Assembly: GCF_001522545.3 (NCBI RefSeq) | Contig: NC_031769.1 | Location: 128,301,613-128,365,612 of the forward strand | Length of the DNA stretch: 64,000 nucleotides | Origin: Parus major | Lineage: Eukaryota > Chordata > Aves > Passeriformes > Paridae | Direction of reading: 5' to 3' | Shown: in pieces, positions 25,243 through 38,112 of the stretch | Numbering within the stretch: position 1 is the stretch's first letter | How the letters are laid out: the number at the start of each line of letters is the position of its first letter | Translations under genes and position numbers: made by a program | The notes under the pieces: model-generated | What the model saw: the letters and a program-made list of their open reading frames with translations, nothing else | Databases searched by the model: none | What the model was told of the DNA's origin: nothing

Positions 25243-25625
25243 CAAACAAGTGCTTGTCCATCAGCCACAGAAACCTCACCAGTCTGGTTTATTTAAAAAC
25301 AGGAATGTACCCGAGTGACATCTTTTCTCTCTCCTGTATTGATTGAGACTTTGAAAGAAAGAAGAAGTAAAACAAATGTGAAAATGCAAAAGCTGATATA
25401 CCTGTTTAAAGTCTGAAAAGAAGCAGAAAGGTGCTGCATACTTACTTGGATATTTTCAGAACATGTCTGCAACTGCATGCACTTAATGAGACAGAGAGCC
25501 TGGGAGAAAACCCTGCTGGGATTTCTCCTCTGGCTTTCAGAGTCTGTGAGTCAGGCCCGGGGTTATTTCAGGGAGGTGTGTGTCTCATGGCCCAACTGGG
25601 GCTGCTATCTTTTCCTTCACAGAGC
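25243..25625. other. Non-coding spacer between two facing repeat 3' ends
   Basis: About 380 bp of ordinary sequence separating the 3' end of the + strand fragment from the 3' end of the minus-strand CR1 copy. No feature recognised. Confidence 0.6.
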
Positions 25626-25842
25626 AGAATCATAGAATGGTTTGGGTTGTAAGGGACTTTAAAGATCATTTAGTTTCAAAACCCCTGGAACACCTGATTC
25701 CTGTACTGGAACACCTTCTAGTACATCAGGTTGTTCAGAGTTCCATCCAACAAAACCTTGAACACTGCCAGGGAAGGGCATCCACAGCTTCTCTGAGAAA
25801 TTTGTGCCAGTGCCTCACCATCTTCAGGGTAAAGAATTTCTG
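25626..25842 (-). mobile_element. CR1 LINE, 5'-truncated 3' end
   Basis: Read on the + strand it begins with the reverse complement of the CR1 3' terminus (AGAATCATAGAATGGTTTGG), continues with a GGGACTTTAAAGATCATTTAG block, then AACCTTGAACACTGCCAGGG and GTGCCAGTGCCTCACCATC, in the order seen in avian CR1. It is cut at about 25842, just after the GTAAAGAATTTCT block, so only about 220 bp of the 3' end is present, as is usual for CR1 insertions. It carries no useful coding capacity. Confidence 0.9.
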
Positions 25843-26710
25843 ATAAAAGCACACAGCTTAGTGAAAACACACTTTTGTGGGAAGAGGCCACATACTAGGA
25901 CTCAGTCTTGCTGGGGAAATTGTGCCTGGGTGGGTTGACAGGCCAGTCAGGGCACCTCTGGTCTCAGCATCAATTGTATCATCCTTCTCCAATTCTGGAT
26001 GCTATCTGTGGAAACATATATGAAACCATTTTGCTGTAAACAGAACCCTTGGTGCCTGAAACTTGGCTACCTATACAGCAAGCTAAGCAGGATCAGTGGC
26101 TATTTTTCAAAGCACAAGGTATGTTGTGCAAAAGACATACAGTTTGGAACTGTTCTCAAAGTTTTTCAATCCCCTGTGTAAATATTCCCTTAGAGGCAGA
26201 TACAGGAACATCTCAAATAGAAAAAGATGAGTTGGAAGACTGCGTAGGAAGCCCAGCCAGGTGAAGTTGTAAAGGAACACTTTCCCTCCATTGCCTAGGC
26301 ACTGTCTAGCCAGGATCTCCTGAAAACATTTGGAAGAGAGCTCTAGCTGTGCATTTATCAACTTCACCTGAAATGGTGGTCTGGCATGCTGACTGGCTTT
26401 GGTAGAAACAACAAAGCAGCATCAAGGTAACTTGTATATACATGTGACACAACTTCAGAACACCAAGAGATTTCTGTCTTTGGGTTATCTGATACTGCCA
26501 ACTTGTTTGCTGTTACTCCAGATCTTCTAAAAAGGAGTGAGAATTTTGGAAAAATGCACTAGTAGAAGAAGAGCAAGCTGTGGGGGCCAGAGTATTGGTG
26601 TATGTGGAGTGAAGGGATAGCACTGAGATATAACAATGTACTAACAATGATTTGCAGAGGCATGAGGGTGGGACTGACTGTGCTTAGTTATCCAAATATC
26701 ATCTTTGTCA
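25843..26710. other. Non-coding DNA
   Basis: Single-copy sequence between two minus-strand CR1 copies. Short overlapping frames only; no feature recognised. Confidence 0.6.
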
Positions 26711-27406
26711 TCACAAAATCACTGAATTAGTTTAGGTTAGATTTAGTTTAGATTTATTATTAATTAATAGATTATTTTACACCAGAACATGTACATGTGG
26801 GTTTTGAACATCTCCAGAGAGGGAGCGTCCAAAATGTCCCTGGGCAGCCTATTCCAGTGCTTTGCCACCCTCAATGCAAAGCTCTTCCTCATGTTGAGAT
26901 GAAACTTCTTGTATTTTAGTTTATAGCCACTGCTCCTTGTCCTGTCACTGGGCACCACCAAAAAGAGTCTGGCACCATCCTCATGGCACCTTCCTTTGAG
27001 GTATTTATAGGTGTTGATGAGATCCCCTCTCAGGCCCAGTCTCTCCTTTTAGAGATGCTCCAGACCCCTCATCATCTTTGTGCCCCTCTGCTGACCCTCT
27101 CCAGTAGCTCCTTGTCTTTCTTGTACTGAGGAGCCCAGAACTGGACACAGCACTCCAGATGTGGCCTCACTAGGGCCGGGCAGAGGGACAGGATCACATC
27201 CCTCGACCTGCTGGCCACTTTTCCTGATGCACCACAGGATACCTTTGGCACTTCTGGCCACGAGGGCACTGCTGGCTCAATGTCAATTTGCCTTCCACCA
27301 AGACTTCCAGATCTTTTTCTGCAGAGGTGCTGTCTATTGGGTCAGCCTCCAGCCTGTACTGGTACTTGGGGTTATTCCTCCCTAGGTGCAGCATCCTGCA
27401 CCTGAC
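26711..27406 (-). mobile_element. CR1 LINE, ORF2 C-terminal part plus short 3' end
   Basis: On the minus strand the sequence encodes the end of the CR1 ORF2 protein in pieces. [17 protein letters not shown], then [79 protein letters not shown] and FALRVAKHWNRLPRDI follow in the correct order, ending at a stop near 26764. The pieces lie in at least three frames, so it has several indels. It starts after the RT catalytic box, so it is 5'-truncated at about 27406. The 3' end, near 26711, has the AATCACTGAATTAGTTTAGG style terminus. Identity to the family is visibly higher than in the copies at 19 and 21 kb, implying a younger insertion. Confidence 0.92.
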
Positions 27407-30400
27407 TTTTCACAGAAAGAGAGACATTTCTTAGGACCCTGAAATTTGGACTCCAAATTTGGACATATCCATATTTTTTGGAGCTCTTAGCATTTTTTAA
27501 GAGCTTTACTCTTCCTCTGCCAACTGTATGGGTCATCTGTCATGTACGCTGGGCTGGAGAATGGCTGCAGCATCAAAGCAGGCTAGGGGCTCAGCTTTTA
27601 GAGGTTTCATTGACTTACATAAATGTCAATAGTAGACTGTGTCTTTCTGTGAGAAGTTAATTGATTTCAAAGCATCTTGGTTTTGGAGAAAATAATGTGA
27701 TGTTTTGCTTCTCTGTTACATGATGCTTAGTATGTTATGTAAGTGAAGAAAACTGGTGAATAAATATGGTATCTCATTTAGTCCCATTCCTCATTTAAGG
27801 TTTTGCAAAGACTAGTCTACCACCATAACTGTTTCAGACAACTGAGAAGTCACTAGCTAAGGTATTAAGTATCCAGTGAAATAGGTGTTTCTCCCTTTGA
27901 GTCATTTGCTGGTTTGAAATGTGAGGATTTCTACACCTGGCAGGATTAAGAAAAATATATGTAACACAACTGTAAAGATCCTTAATATCTGTGTAATTAG
28001 CTGATTGAATCTTTTAATCCTGTAAACTCTTGGTCTCTCTGAAATGAAGCAATATTAGATGTACTGGTGCCTTAGAAATACTAAGAAAAAGATGGGATAA
28101 CTTAGTTGAATGGCACATTATGTAATGAATGGATGCAAGCAAATAAGACACAAAGTGAAACATACTGAAAGAGCACAGAAAGGGAAATTCCATTACCTGA
28201 GCCTTCTTGTGAATTCATCTTTTCCCATTAATTTCTTTAAATACTTGGTTTTACACTGTAGATTGAATATGAATTCAAGTGTTAAATAGGATTCCTTGTT
28301 TGAGATTTGTCATTTGTCACATCAAGGTTGTTCCATCCAGAAATACTTGTAATGTGACTTTCAACTTTTGTTTCCTAAGGTATTTTTCTATTAACACTTC
28401 AGTACTACACTTTTGGCAAAACACAGACAGAAAGTGAATGCATCAAAACAAGACAATTTAAATATGTGATAGAAATATGAAGAGAGTATAAACTCATTCT
28501 CATGAGCCTCCCAGGATATTGAAATATGGTTTCATTTTGAAATAAAAAAAATCTATGAGGAAAGTTCTGGGAAATGAAAATATTTTGGGTTTCACAATAT
28601 TAAAAGTTTTGGGCTATTTTTAATTTTAAAGAAATTGAAAAAAAAAAAAAGGACTAAATCAGAAAATAACAAACCAGTCACTTTTATCATTCTTAGCAAA
28701 TTATTTTCTTTTAATTCCTGAAAAAGTTTTAAGAAAAAACAAATAATTTCATGAAATCTTCTGGTTTTGACAGACCTTCATTTTTCCCATGGCGACTGTG
28801 TCCACCTGTATTTCCTTAAAAGCCGTAACCTGCACAAGGATCCACAGAGAGGAGCATATAACTATTTTGTTATTTGATTTCAGGTAGCAGATAAATCAGG
28901 CAATTTACTGTCTTTGCCATAGTCTATTGGTCTGAAATATGGCTGAGCCCACACGTTCCACATATCTGTTGCAGTAGTCAGTAACTAAGCAAACTTTTCA
29001 ACTTTTCTCTAAACAGAAAAAAAAAATATGATTTTTTATTTTTTTTTTTAATTTTTATTTGTCCAGGCAACACAGAGCACTTATCCTAGTGGTGACTTAG
29101 TGCTATAATCTGGTCTGGAGGAAGGAGAGAATTTTCATTCCATACTTGTTCTCTCCAATGAAGTTATTGAAAAGGCATGAAATAGTGACTGTGAGCAACT
29201 CTCCAAAACTTGAACAAATATCACCAGGTTTTATTTCCTGCACTCCAGAGACAGTATGCCTGTGAGCCAACAGACAATAATGGCATTAGATCATTTCTAG
29301 GCAGAAACAGGCTTCAAGGAAGGACTTCAATGTAAATTCAATGCTTCTAGCTATCAGTCCTTGAGCCACACAGCCACTGGTATCTGGATCTGGTTTGCAA
29401 CTTCACTTGATTTTGCAGAGAAGGACTCAGACTTCTAATCCTTCTAAAGTCCAGATGTGTTTAAAATAGAAAAATCAAAATAAGATCCTTTCTGCCTATG
29501 AAATAATTCTACCCAGATTTCCAAGGTATTTTGGTCCTTCTTTTCCCTATTTACAATGTTGGCCAATATTTTACTTCCCTTTTTTCACTAGTCCAATAGC
29601 TGCTGGGGACTCAAAGGAGGTGAAAAATACAGAATACCCAGGACAATGCCAGTAAAGCTGACAACAGAATGCCTTGAAGATGAAGGCATAGCGGAGTAGA
29701 AATACTGGAAGTTGATGCTAGGCAAATTCAAAGTAAGAATAGGCTGAAAAGCTTTAACAAAATTGAGCAGAAAAAAGTGAGTTCCACACAGGAGAAATGC
29801 ACACACATTTGTGGGAGATACTTGTTGGGAGGCAGAGAAGACCTACCTCTGTTCCCTACTCAAATAATCGCTTGCTGTGTAAGTTTAAGGAAATAGTTTC
29901 TCTGTTCACCTCACAGCATTTACTCCACCCATCCACAGAGACTCTGCTTCCCACCTGCCAGCTGCTGGGCATGGCTTCCATCACCTGAGGACAAACCATA
30001 GCACAGACAGTGTGGTGTCCCTGCAGCAGGGCTCTGAGCTGGGCTGCCCAGAGAAGGATGGTGGCTACCTACACAAAGACAGGTGGTTAATAAAACTCCA
30101 TGAGTTGGATACAAATGCAGGAATTTAGTTTGGGGTTTTGTATCCTTCTGTGAGAGCTTTTCTCTGACTCCTCTGAGGCTAAAATAGTGAACTGCTAGGT
30201 TGAGCTACAGTAAAAAAATTACTGAAGTCTGAGTTTATAAGGGAATAAGAATCTTATTAGGCACTGTGTTATTTCACACAGCTGTGGAAAGGTAAATTAA
30301 CTAACAGCCATGTAGCCTGAAACCATCATCACAACAAGACAGTGCAATCTATTTTTTTAGTTAAAGGCAATAACATTCAAGTATGTTATTTCATACCTCT

Positions 30401-30636
30401 TAACCTGCTGAATTTACAAAATACGGGATTTTTTTCTATTATTTCCAGTGTTTACTTACTGGTTAATCCTCTTGAGCTTAATATTTTTAGGAACATATAT
30501 TGTATATTTCTATTAAAATTCATATGTGTGATTCCTCAGACTCAGCTGAATTGAACGAATTCCATGGGAAACAAACTATTACATGCACTGACCCAGGCAG
30601 GGGACATCCACCATGCATGCTGTTGAAATGTATGGA
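27407..30636. other. Single-copy non-coding DNA with A/T runs
   Basis: AT-rich. Contains an A run near 28629-28642 and, at about 29022-29058, an A run followed by a T run that can pair with it. No gene or repeat family recognised; 29790-30110 is slightly GC-richer with overlapping short frames on both strands. Confidence 0.6.
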
Positions 30637-30760
30637 TATCCAATATTTTTATATTTGATATTATTGATATCAAATATTATATTTTATATAAAGATATCAA
30701 TTGATACATTCATATCAATATTATCTATTTATATAGATATATAGTATTTTTATTGTTATA
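30637..30760. repeat. AT-rich inverted-repeat tract
   Basis: ATATTTGATAT (30651-30661) and ATATCAAATAT (30667-30677) form a perfect 11-bp stem with a 5-nt loop. The next 30 bp contain the perfect 12-bp palindrome TATCAATTGATA (30695-30706). GATATC/TATCAAT motifs recur throughout, suggesting local expansion of AT-rich DNA. Confidence 0.8.
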
Positions 30761-33131
30761 ATTGAAGAGCATATGAAAAAATGCCTATGAATCTGAAAGA
30801 CGAAAGCTGGGAAATATGTCTCTATCAGTACTGCAAGAGTCCACCCACTTTTGATGAGGTACTGCTATATTCCAAGTGAATTGGAAAAACTGGGTAATCC
30901 TTAAAATACATCTGCTCACAGGCTTGTAGAATCATTAGGAAAAGTAAAAAACTATATAACCAGTGCCAAGGAGTAGCTCAGCATGCACAAATGAGAGACA
31001 ACTTGCCCAAATGGGGGATATTGGCAGAGGAGTTGAACAAGGTCCAGAAGAAAAAAATCTGTCTTTTCTGTAACTTTCTCTTCTGCTTATTACCACTGCT
31101 ATTGTCATAAACATCCACATGGCTCTGCTGTGCTCTGATAAAGCTGATACTAGCACTGCCAAGTTTTGCTGAAGAGAGGAGGCCTGTCCTGTTTCACAAA
31201 AAGTTTCACAGGACAAGGCAAACATCAGCACACAGGTGGGAAGAACCAAAAGCAGAGAATGGTTTTTATAATTGGCAGCCCTCTTTCCATTATCTTTTAT
31301 CATGACTGCCCCTGTAACATTAAAATAACACCATCATTGCTGACAAGTAGTGCAGGAAAAGTTAATGCTCTGATATCAACTCAGGACTACAGACTTTGAA
31401 AAATACATGTTTTGTCACAGATTCTTGGAGACTAGCTAGCCTGTGAGATTAGCTATGCCAACGAGTGTGTGAAACCATACTCACTCCCTTTTTGCATTGG
31501 CTTTGGGACTTCTCACTCTTGCTTCTATTTCATTCAAGCCTTTTCCAGCTCAGTGGAAGATAGTTCACAATCTCTGCAAATATATGGGGAAAGGATTTTT
31601 ACTCTCAGAGTCCAAATGGCAATTATACACTTTCCAGACCTCATGGAGATGTTTTGCTTTCCCCTGAAGCATCCAGGGATCAGCCACAGACAGCAATGGG
31701 TACACAGAAAGGGCACACATTCTTTAAGATGGTATTGAAGTTTCTCAGCCTGAACCCTCACTTCTTGCTCATCAGTTTAATACCAATCCAAAAATTTGGG
31801 TTAGGAATGAATTCCCACTTCTCATTTTGAAAGAGGTTCTGTGGGGGGTGAGGACTTGCCTCAAATTTCTCATGCTGGAGCTCTTTTTTTGTATCTCTTG
31901 GGTTTGTAGATACTGGGAATCTCAGCCTACCCTAGCTTCTCTTGTAGCTTTAACTGTTAAGATACCTGAAGATTGAAATTTCCTAGTTTAATTAGTTTTT
32001 GATCCTAAAGAATTGGAACATATTTGTGACCTCCTCCAGCTTATGTACTAGCAGAAGTTAGACTTTTTGATCTAACAAACTCTTTTGGACCAAAATTCCA
32101 GTCAGATCTATTTCAGGGGTTTCTGTTCCATTCTTGTGTGAAGTTAGAATCACTGAAAGAAATGTATTCCAAACTATATTGCTGTTGAGAGTGTACAACA
32201 GAGTTACATAGGGATGGACTGTCCCCATCAGCACAGAGAAGGGCCTCCACTTGCAGGTGTTCCCTGTGATCTAGAAGGAGGTTGAGCCAGCATCTGCGAC
32301 TTCCTGAAGGTCTGGGGAGGCAATAGGGACATCTCCCTCACCCCTGGACTTACTCTGGTTCTGCTCTGGACTTCACTCTTGCTCTCTTCTTCTGCTCCTC
32401 CAGTGCCTTCCAGGCTGCAAATTGTACTGCCTTGCTCTCATGCCACAGATTAGTCTTCTATGTCCTGACTGAAAGGATTAATTTCTTACCAACTGATTTT
32501 TCTTGTGTCCAAAACCTTCCAGTGCACATAAAGAACAAAAAAACTTATAGACTCACCCCCAACAATTTGTTTCCTAAAGGAAAGATTGTCTGCTCTGTAA
32601 TAATAAATGCTGGGGACCAATTTCTTCTTTCTTGACATCACCCTATGTCTATAGCTCTACTTCTCTGTTTTACAGCTTCCTGAGGGATGCCCAAGTAGAT
32701 AGGTCCTGTTTTACTCCAGGAATAGCTCAAACTGTTGGTAGAGTGGAATGTTCACTGGCCTTAGAGATGCTCTTTTACAAATATACAGCACTCAGCAACA
32801 TGTTCAAGCTCATTGCTATTACTTCTATGAAACATTACTAGGGAACAATGGGGAGGGTTAAATACTAGCTTGATACTTGGCATGGGAATTTAATTTTAAG
32901 GTCAGCCCTGGCCACTAGTGATTAAAAATACCTAGCTGAAGGAACAATGCTATAACAGTTTTCATTGTGACATTGCCAGGCCATTTGTAAAACAAGGATG
33001 ATGATAAGTCAACCTTTGTAATGCAGCAGGGATCTTTGCATGAAATGTAGTTCATATACACAAAGTATTTTTACTACTAATAGAAGATACAGGTTTGTCA
33101 AATGTAGGAGCAAACCATTGGAGGTTAGGAT
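30761..33131. other. Single-copy non-coding DNA
   Basis: Mixed AT-rich sequence with short open frames on both strands (up to 122 codons at 30935-31303, minus). No recognisable protein, RNA or repeat. Confidence 0.55.
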
Positions 33132-33165
33132 TTTTCTTTTTTTTTTTTTTTTTTCTTTCTCTCAG
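33132..33165. repeat. T-rich simple tract
   Basis: Long T run with occasional C, ending TTTCTTTCTCTC. It produces artefactual Phe-rich and Lys-rich frames on the two strands. Confidence 0.85.
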
Positions 33166-33327
33166 GGAATTTTTTCCCATTTGTTGCCTAAGAGGTGGGA
33201 ATGATGGATACGATGGATACTTAAGAGAGACAAAAGATATGGCCAAGATGGGAGTAAGAGAGCAGCTGGCTGCAGTCTCTTAGCTGTTCTGTTTTTTCTC
33301 TTGGGAAATGCAAAGATGCAGTGACAT
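33166..33327. other. Non-coding DNA
   Basis: Short stretch with a perfect 9-bp tandem duplication GATGGATAC (33203-33220). The left end of the CpG-rich element below may lie here; I could not fix it. Confidence 0.5.
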
Positions 33328-33360
33328 TTTGGCTGGGGTTGAGGGGCTGGGCTCAGCTCG

Positions 33361-33385
33361 CTCTCTCTCTCTCTTTCTCTCTTAG
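33361..33385 (+). repeat. CT dinucleotide tract ending in an acceptor-like TTAG
   Basis: (CT)n with one TT interruption, directly followed by TTAG. It has the form of a strong polypyrimidine tract plus acceptor. A donor-like GTAAGG begins at 33488, so a 102-nt exon-like interval, open in one frame, lies between. Expression is not shown. Confidence 0.6.
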
Positions 33386-34040
33386 GATTGGAGGTGCGAC
33401 AGTCATGGTCTTGGTGCCGGGCTGCTGCTGCGTGGAGAATTTGCTATTATGGCAGTGTTCAGACCTATGCTTCTTCTCCTACCATGGGTAAGGTCTTGTA
33501 AGACTGGCCATTGAACTGCGACCAGTTCAACACCTGGTCTCACTGGAAAGGACCCTCACCATCTGCTCAGGTGCCTGAGAGGAAAACCTGGGACCCCAAA
33601 CCCCTCTGTTTCTCTGCCACTCCTTCAGGCTTCTCTTGCTACACTTTAACCTGACACCCAGTGGGCTTCAGAGTTTTTGCTACACTTTGTTTGCCCCCCC
33701 AGGTGTGCCCACCTCTTCTGGTCCAGCTTGCTGCTTCCGAGGTTCCCACTACAGCCTATTTCACCATCTGTTGAGGCACTGGGACCGGCTCTCCCCCGGA
33801 AGCCTGTTTCCTATCACTCCCTCCATTGTCCACGGGGCTGAGGCGGCCGAGCTCGCAGCACAGCGCTCCCTGCAGGCACGGAGGAACCATGGCACCCGCC
33901 GGCCGGCCGGGAGCCAGCAGCACCCCTGCTGGCTGTGAGCGGAACTGCACCGATGGCAATTGCCTGCGGACCAGAGACAGCTGTGGTTGGGCTTCTGGCT
34001 ATTTTTGTTATTGCTGCTGCTGCTGTTTGTCTTGTTTCAA

Positions 34041-34066
34041 ACATACACACACACACATATATATTC
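34041..34066. repeat. CA/TA dinucleotide microsatellite
   Basis: (AC)n passes into (AT)n inside the CpG-rich block, next to a short CTG run at about 34012-34025. Confidence 0.85.
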
Positions 34067-34222
34067 TAGTGAAGAATTGTTATTCCGTTTTCCATATCTT
34101 TGCCTGAAAGCCCAGTAATTTCAAAGTTATAATAATTAGGAGGGAAGGGGGGGTCATATTTTCCATTCCAAGGGAGGTTCTTGCCTTCCTTGTCAGGCAC
34201 CTGTCCTTTAAACCAGGACACA

Positions 34223-37200
34223 GCCCATTCTTGTTTTCCTTCTGTGTTGATGGAGAATTGCTGATCTCCAGTGGCAGTAGGATGAGTGATTATGTTTTCA
34301 ATGTGTTTGTTGCACAGATGAAGTTAGAGTTAATGTGTGCATGAAAATCAGACAATTGCCATGTCACAGACCTTTATTTTTGAAAAGTGAAAATAACAAA
34401 TTATGTTTGAAAAATACACTAGAAACAATGTCATGACTGAACATTTGCTAGTTGTTTTGTTATGGCTTGTCATAAAATGAACAGAGAGGTAGAATAATGG
34501 GAATAGGCAATGATAAATTCTTCCTCCACAGTGTGGGATCCAGGAGTGTTTCTCCTGCTGGGACAAGACTCAGATGTGCATCACTTCCAGACAATCTTGG
34601 CTAGTTCTGCAGAGGAAACCCAGGCTCAAAGTCAAGAGGGAACCTCAAAATGTTCCAGAAGGGCCCCAGAACAACCTCTCAGGGGACCAAAGCTGTGGAG
34701 GACACCTGCCACGTGACACAGGTCCAGCCAATACGACCAAAGAGAAGTTGCATTTGCCTTGCTTGGATTTGGCAAAAATTGCATATTTCTTGACTGAGAA
34801 TATCATTATCTCAAATATAAAAGTATTAATGTTTGGAACATTCCCAAGTGATCGTGCTTAATGACAAACCTTGGCAGTCGCTAGCAGACATAACATTTCA
34901 GCAGTGACCCTTGGCTGCTGGGATAGTATAATGAAAGAAGCAAAAGTTTTTGTATTATTTTTCTTGAATCTCATGAAAATATTAGCTTTTTGTAAAGAAA
35001 AAGGTGTAAAAAGCAGCTCATTCAGCAATTTCTTACCTGGAACCTTATTCTTTTCCCATGTAAGATGAAGGCAAAATCCCGTTAACTTGTAAGGGAGCAG
35101 ATGATGCACTAATTTCTCCAGATCACCAGAACACTGTGTCACCAGCATGAGGGAAATGGCAAGTTATTGTTTATGCAAACAGTCACATTTGGCCAAACAA
35201 CAGAAACGAGCTTACAGATTGTTGCAATGTCAGTGCAAATTATGGTAGTAATTAAAACCCATTTCCCATGATAAATCACTGTTGGAGATCCTTATAAGAG
35301 TATCAGAAATAGGAAAGAATTTCACAGCCACTGAAAGAAATTCTGTTTCTATCTGGGGGAGAAAATGACATTCTTCACAAACAGAGGAGTGAAGCACAGT
35401 CTTGGCAAGAAATAACTAAGAGATAAAGATATTATGAAGTAATCAGGCAGTAATTCTTCAAAGGAATACCAAAAAAGAAAAAAAAAAGACATTATTTCCT
35501 TTTTATTGGGATTAAATACTTGTAATAATAGTATTGTTTTAACCTCGCCAATATGCTGTCAGTGTCAATTTTATTTAGAAGAAGGAAAAGAACAAAAAGC
35601 TATTATTACAAGGAATTCAAGCTGAAATGGTGAAACTTTATTGCTTATATGATTGCACTTAAAATTTAAGTCTGTATGTCAAATGAAATTCTGGCACATA
35701 CTCATACATTTCATAGAAGCTTTTGGGCTTGACATATGTACTCCTGTGACAATAATATCATCAAATAATGGAAACTTTGTATATCTATTAGAAAATAGCA
35801 ATTTGGTAACAAATTTATATGGACTTGTTATAGATTGTCAGAAATAAGAATAATGGACATAGTACAAATCCAAACCATATGTTCCATGAAAGAGTATGTC
35901 CTTCCAGCATTTTTTAAAGCTATAAATTATCTATCACACTACCAATAAAGTACTGTAGAGGTAAGGTCACTGACCCCAAAGCACTGACATTTAGTTCAAG
36001 AACCAACCCCTGCAGCTTAGCACTTCATCCAAATTTTCTAGTGTGGAGGGGATCTCTTTTTTCCTTTTCTTGTGATGTTTTCCTACAGGCTAGTCTGCTT
36101 GCTGACGTTTCCATGATAATGTTCTTCACATTCCGTCAATTTCCATTTAGTAGCTCTACTACAGTAACAGGAAACTTTTAGATCATCTCCTCCGGGTATA
36201 CATAGAGGTGCTGTGTGTGCTCTGTGCCCTCATAAGCATTTACTTGGCTGGACCACTGGAAAATTTCCCTACTTTCAACTTAGTAAATGTTGATAGTTTG
36301 CTGGTAATGGTGCCACAGGTTGGTCATATGTGAGGAAGAGAGCTGTAAGGAATGGCTTCCTTTCAGCAGAATAAGGGGCAGAGCGGCCTGAGGGACAGGC
36401 TTGCAGCCATGACCCAGGTCCATCAGGAGGCTGAACATCCACAAAAATGTCGCATCAATATCACACAAGTGGGAATGAGCAAAGTAACCAGCCAGGAAAG
36501 ACAAGCAGAGCAAAAGATAATGACTATGGAAAAAAAAGGAGGGGAAACAGAAAAGGAGATGAAAAGAGACTGCGAAAGTCAGAAAGTGATTCTCATTGCA
36601 AGCAAAAGAGGCTGTGGTAACTTTGTTACCATTGCTTTTAATTTTTCCTCATCTTGCTACTTCTCATCCGGGCCAAATCCACCTGTGAAAGATTACAGAT
36701 TGCATTCTCAGGTGGGGTAAATCAGTGTAGCTGCACTAGGCCCAGATGGCAGTGTCTCTCCCCATAGGTGTTATTTCTGTACCATATGCCTGTAGTGTCG
36801 TCAGCCAACTCCAAAACACAGAAACTGAGAACTAGAAACTGCTGGTTTCTCCTTACCCTGACTTTAAAATGTCCTGCTTTTTAAATACTTGAGTCTTACT
36901 GTTAAAATAACCCTAACTGCTTCCCATTTCAAATATTTCTGCATTATGCATTGCACTGGAACAACACTGGGCAAACAGGCTATGGGTTGAACAAGAAACA
37001 TAAGCAGAGAAGCAGAGAGGGAAACACCTAGAATAATATTGCTTTGAGATTCTGCAGTTAAAGAGACTTTTCTGCACCTTTTCTACACCCTTTCTCTCTT
37101 CAAGCTTCTTAGTTTACCAATAAACCAGATAACCTACACTATAAGAATTTCGTTGAATATGAAATTTTCTGGAGAGCAGCCCACAAAACAACAATTTTCC

Positions 37201-38032
37201 TACTGTTCTTACATTTTTTATAAACTAGAAGCAGTTATTTGTTACGGAAACATAGGTTTGCAATTCTCACTCAGGTACTGATCCAGCACTGTTAGTGAAA
37301 GCCCTTCCACTTCAAAAGCAGCTGTCAATTTGTATCTGAACGTGCATTCATTCCTGTTAGACACAGCAAAGCTGTCAACACCATCCAGTTAGTTATTTAT
37401 TCACAATGTTATATATACATGTATAACATGGTAATAAGTGGTCTTTTGCAGGAATGACTTGGTTTTTTTTCTCCTGACTATTATTGCACATAATCTTCCC
37501 AGTTTACATTCCAGGTCAAGAATGCTCTACGGGGTCTTGGGGAATGGTTCTCCAGCTCACTAACAGGATCATCACTCATATGCAAAAGGCTCTGAAGAGA
37601 TTTTGCCGTTCCTTTATTTTTCCCTTTTGATTAATACAATGTATGGAAGGTTTGTTTGGGGCAACTATAACTCTGTCAGACAGGTACCTCTTGAGAACCT
37701 TGGAAGCTGAACAAGTTCAACTTTGTTTCTTACTCCTGACATCCAAATATTCACAAAGGAACTATTTGCACAGTTATGATACCCATCTGTACATTTTTCT
37801 TTCTTTAGGTGAGGGTGAAGAAACCTAGATGTGAGGAGCTGAAGAGAAGGTCAGAGACAGAGACAGTGAAGAGGACTGAGATGAATAAAGGCTCATCTAC
37901 CTTGCACATTGAACATCTTTGTGTTAAACTTGGCATGTTTTCTCCTATTGTGAGACTTTTCCACTTTGACAAAATGGTAGAAATGGGAATTAGTGTAATA
38001 TATTTATTTTTACCATATTACTTTAATGTTAC
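34223..38032. other. Single-copy non-coding DNA
   Basis: AT-rich overall. Contains an A/G run near 35474-35488, a CpG-retaining, TATTATTAC-rich stretch at about 35540-35700 that may be constrained, and an 8-bp-arm inverted repeat ATGTTATA/TATAACAT at 37417-37440. A 122-codon plus frame at 36352-36720 has a Lys/Glu-rich middle but overlaps a minus frame and resembles nothing known. Confidence 0.5.
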
Positions 38033-38112
38033 CCTTCCTTCCTTCCTTCCTTCCTTCCTTCCTTCCTTCCTTCCTTCCTTCCTTCCTTCCTTCCTTCCTT
38101 CCTTCCTTCCTT
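38033..38112. repeat. (CCTT)20 microsatellite, left of an assembly gap
   Basis: Twenty perfect CCTT units run up to the gap. The full array is longer; its true length is unknown because the assembly stops here. The homopyrimidine strand can form triplex DNA, a known cause of polymerase stalling. Confidence 0.95.

Larger units (their letters stand above)
33328..34222 (+). mobile_element. Probable LTR-derived interspersed repeat (CpG-rich block)
   Basis: The block differs sharply from its surroundings. It is GC-rich and rich in CpG and CCGG (CGAGGTT, CTCCCCCGGAAG, GAGGCGGCCGAGCTCGC, CACCCGCCGGCCGGCC), then passes through a (CTG)4 and CA/TA tract into AT-richer sequence ending near TGTCCTTTAAACCAGGACA. 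It contains a CT tract ending in TTAG and a downstream ATGG/GTAAGG donor-like site. The whole recalls solo LTRs common in songbird genomes, but I cannot verify the family, found no target-site duplication, and the ends are approximate. Alternatives are a CpG-island promoter of an unseen transcript or a processed retrocopy. No open frame of note. Confidence 0.45.

Noticed and set aside
33386..33487. 102-nt exon bounded by a strong acceptor-like and donor-like site, open in one frame
   Set aside because: It lies inside a probable repeat, has no recognisable protein and no partner exon. Kept only as part of a finding.
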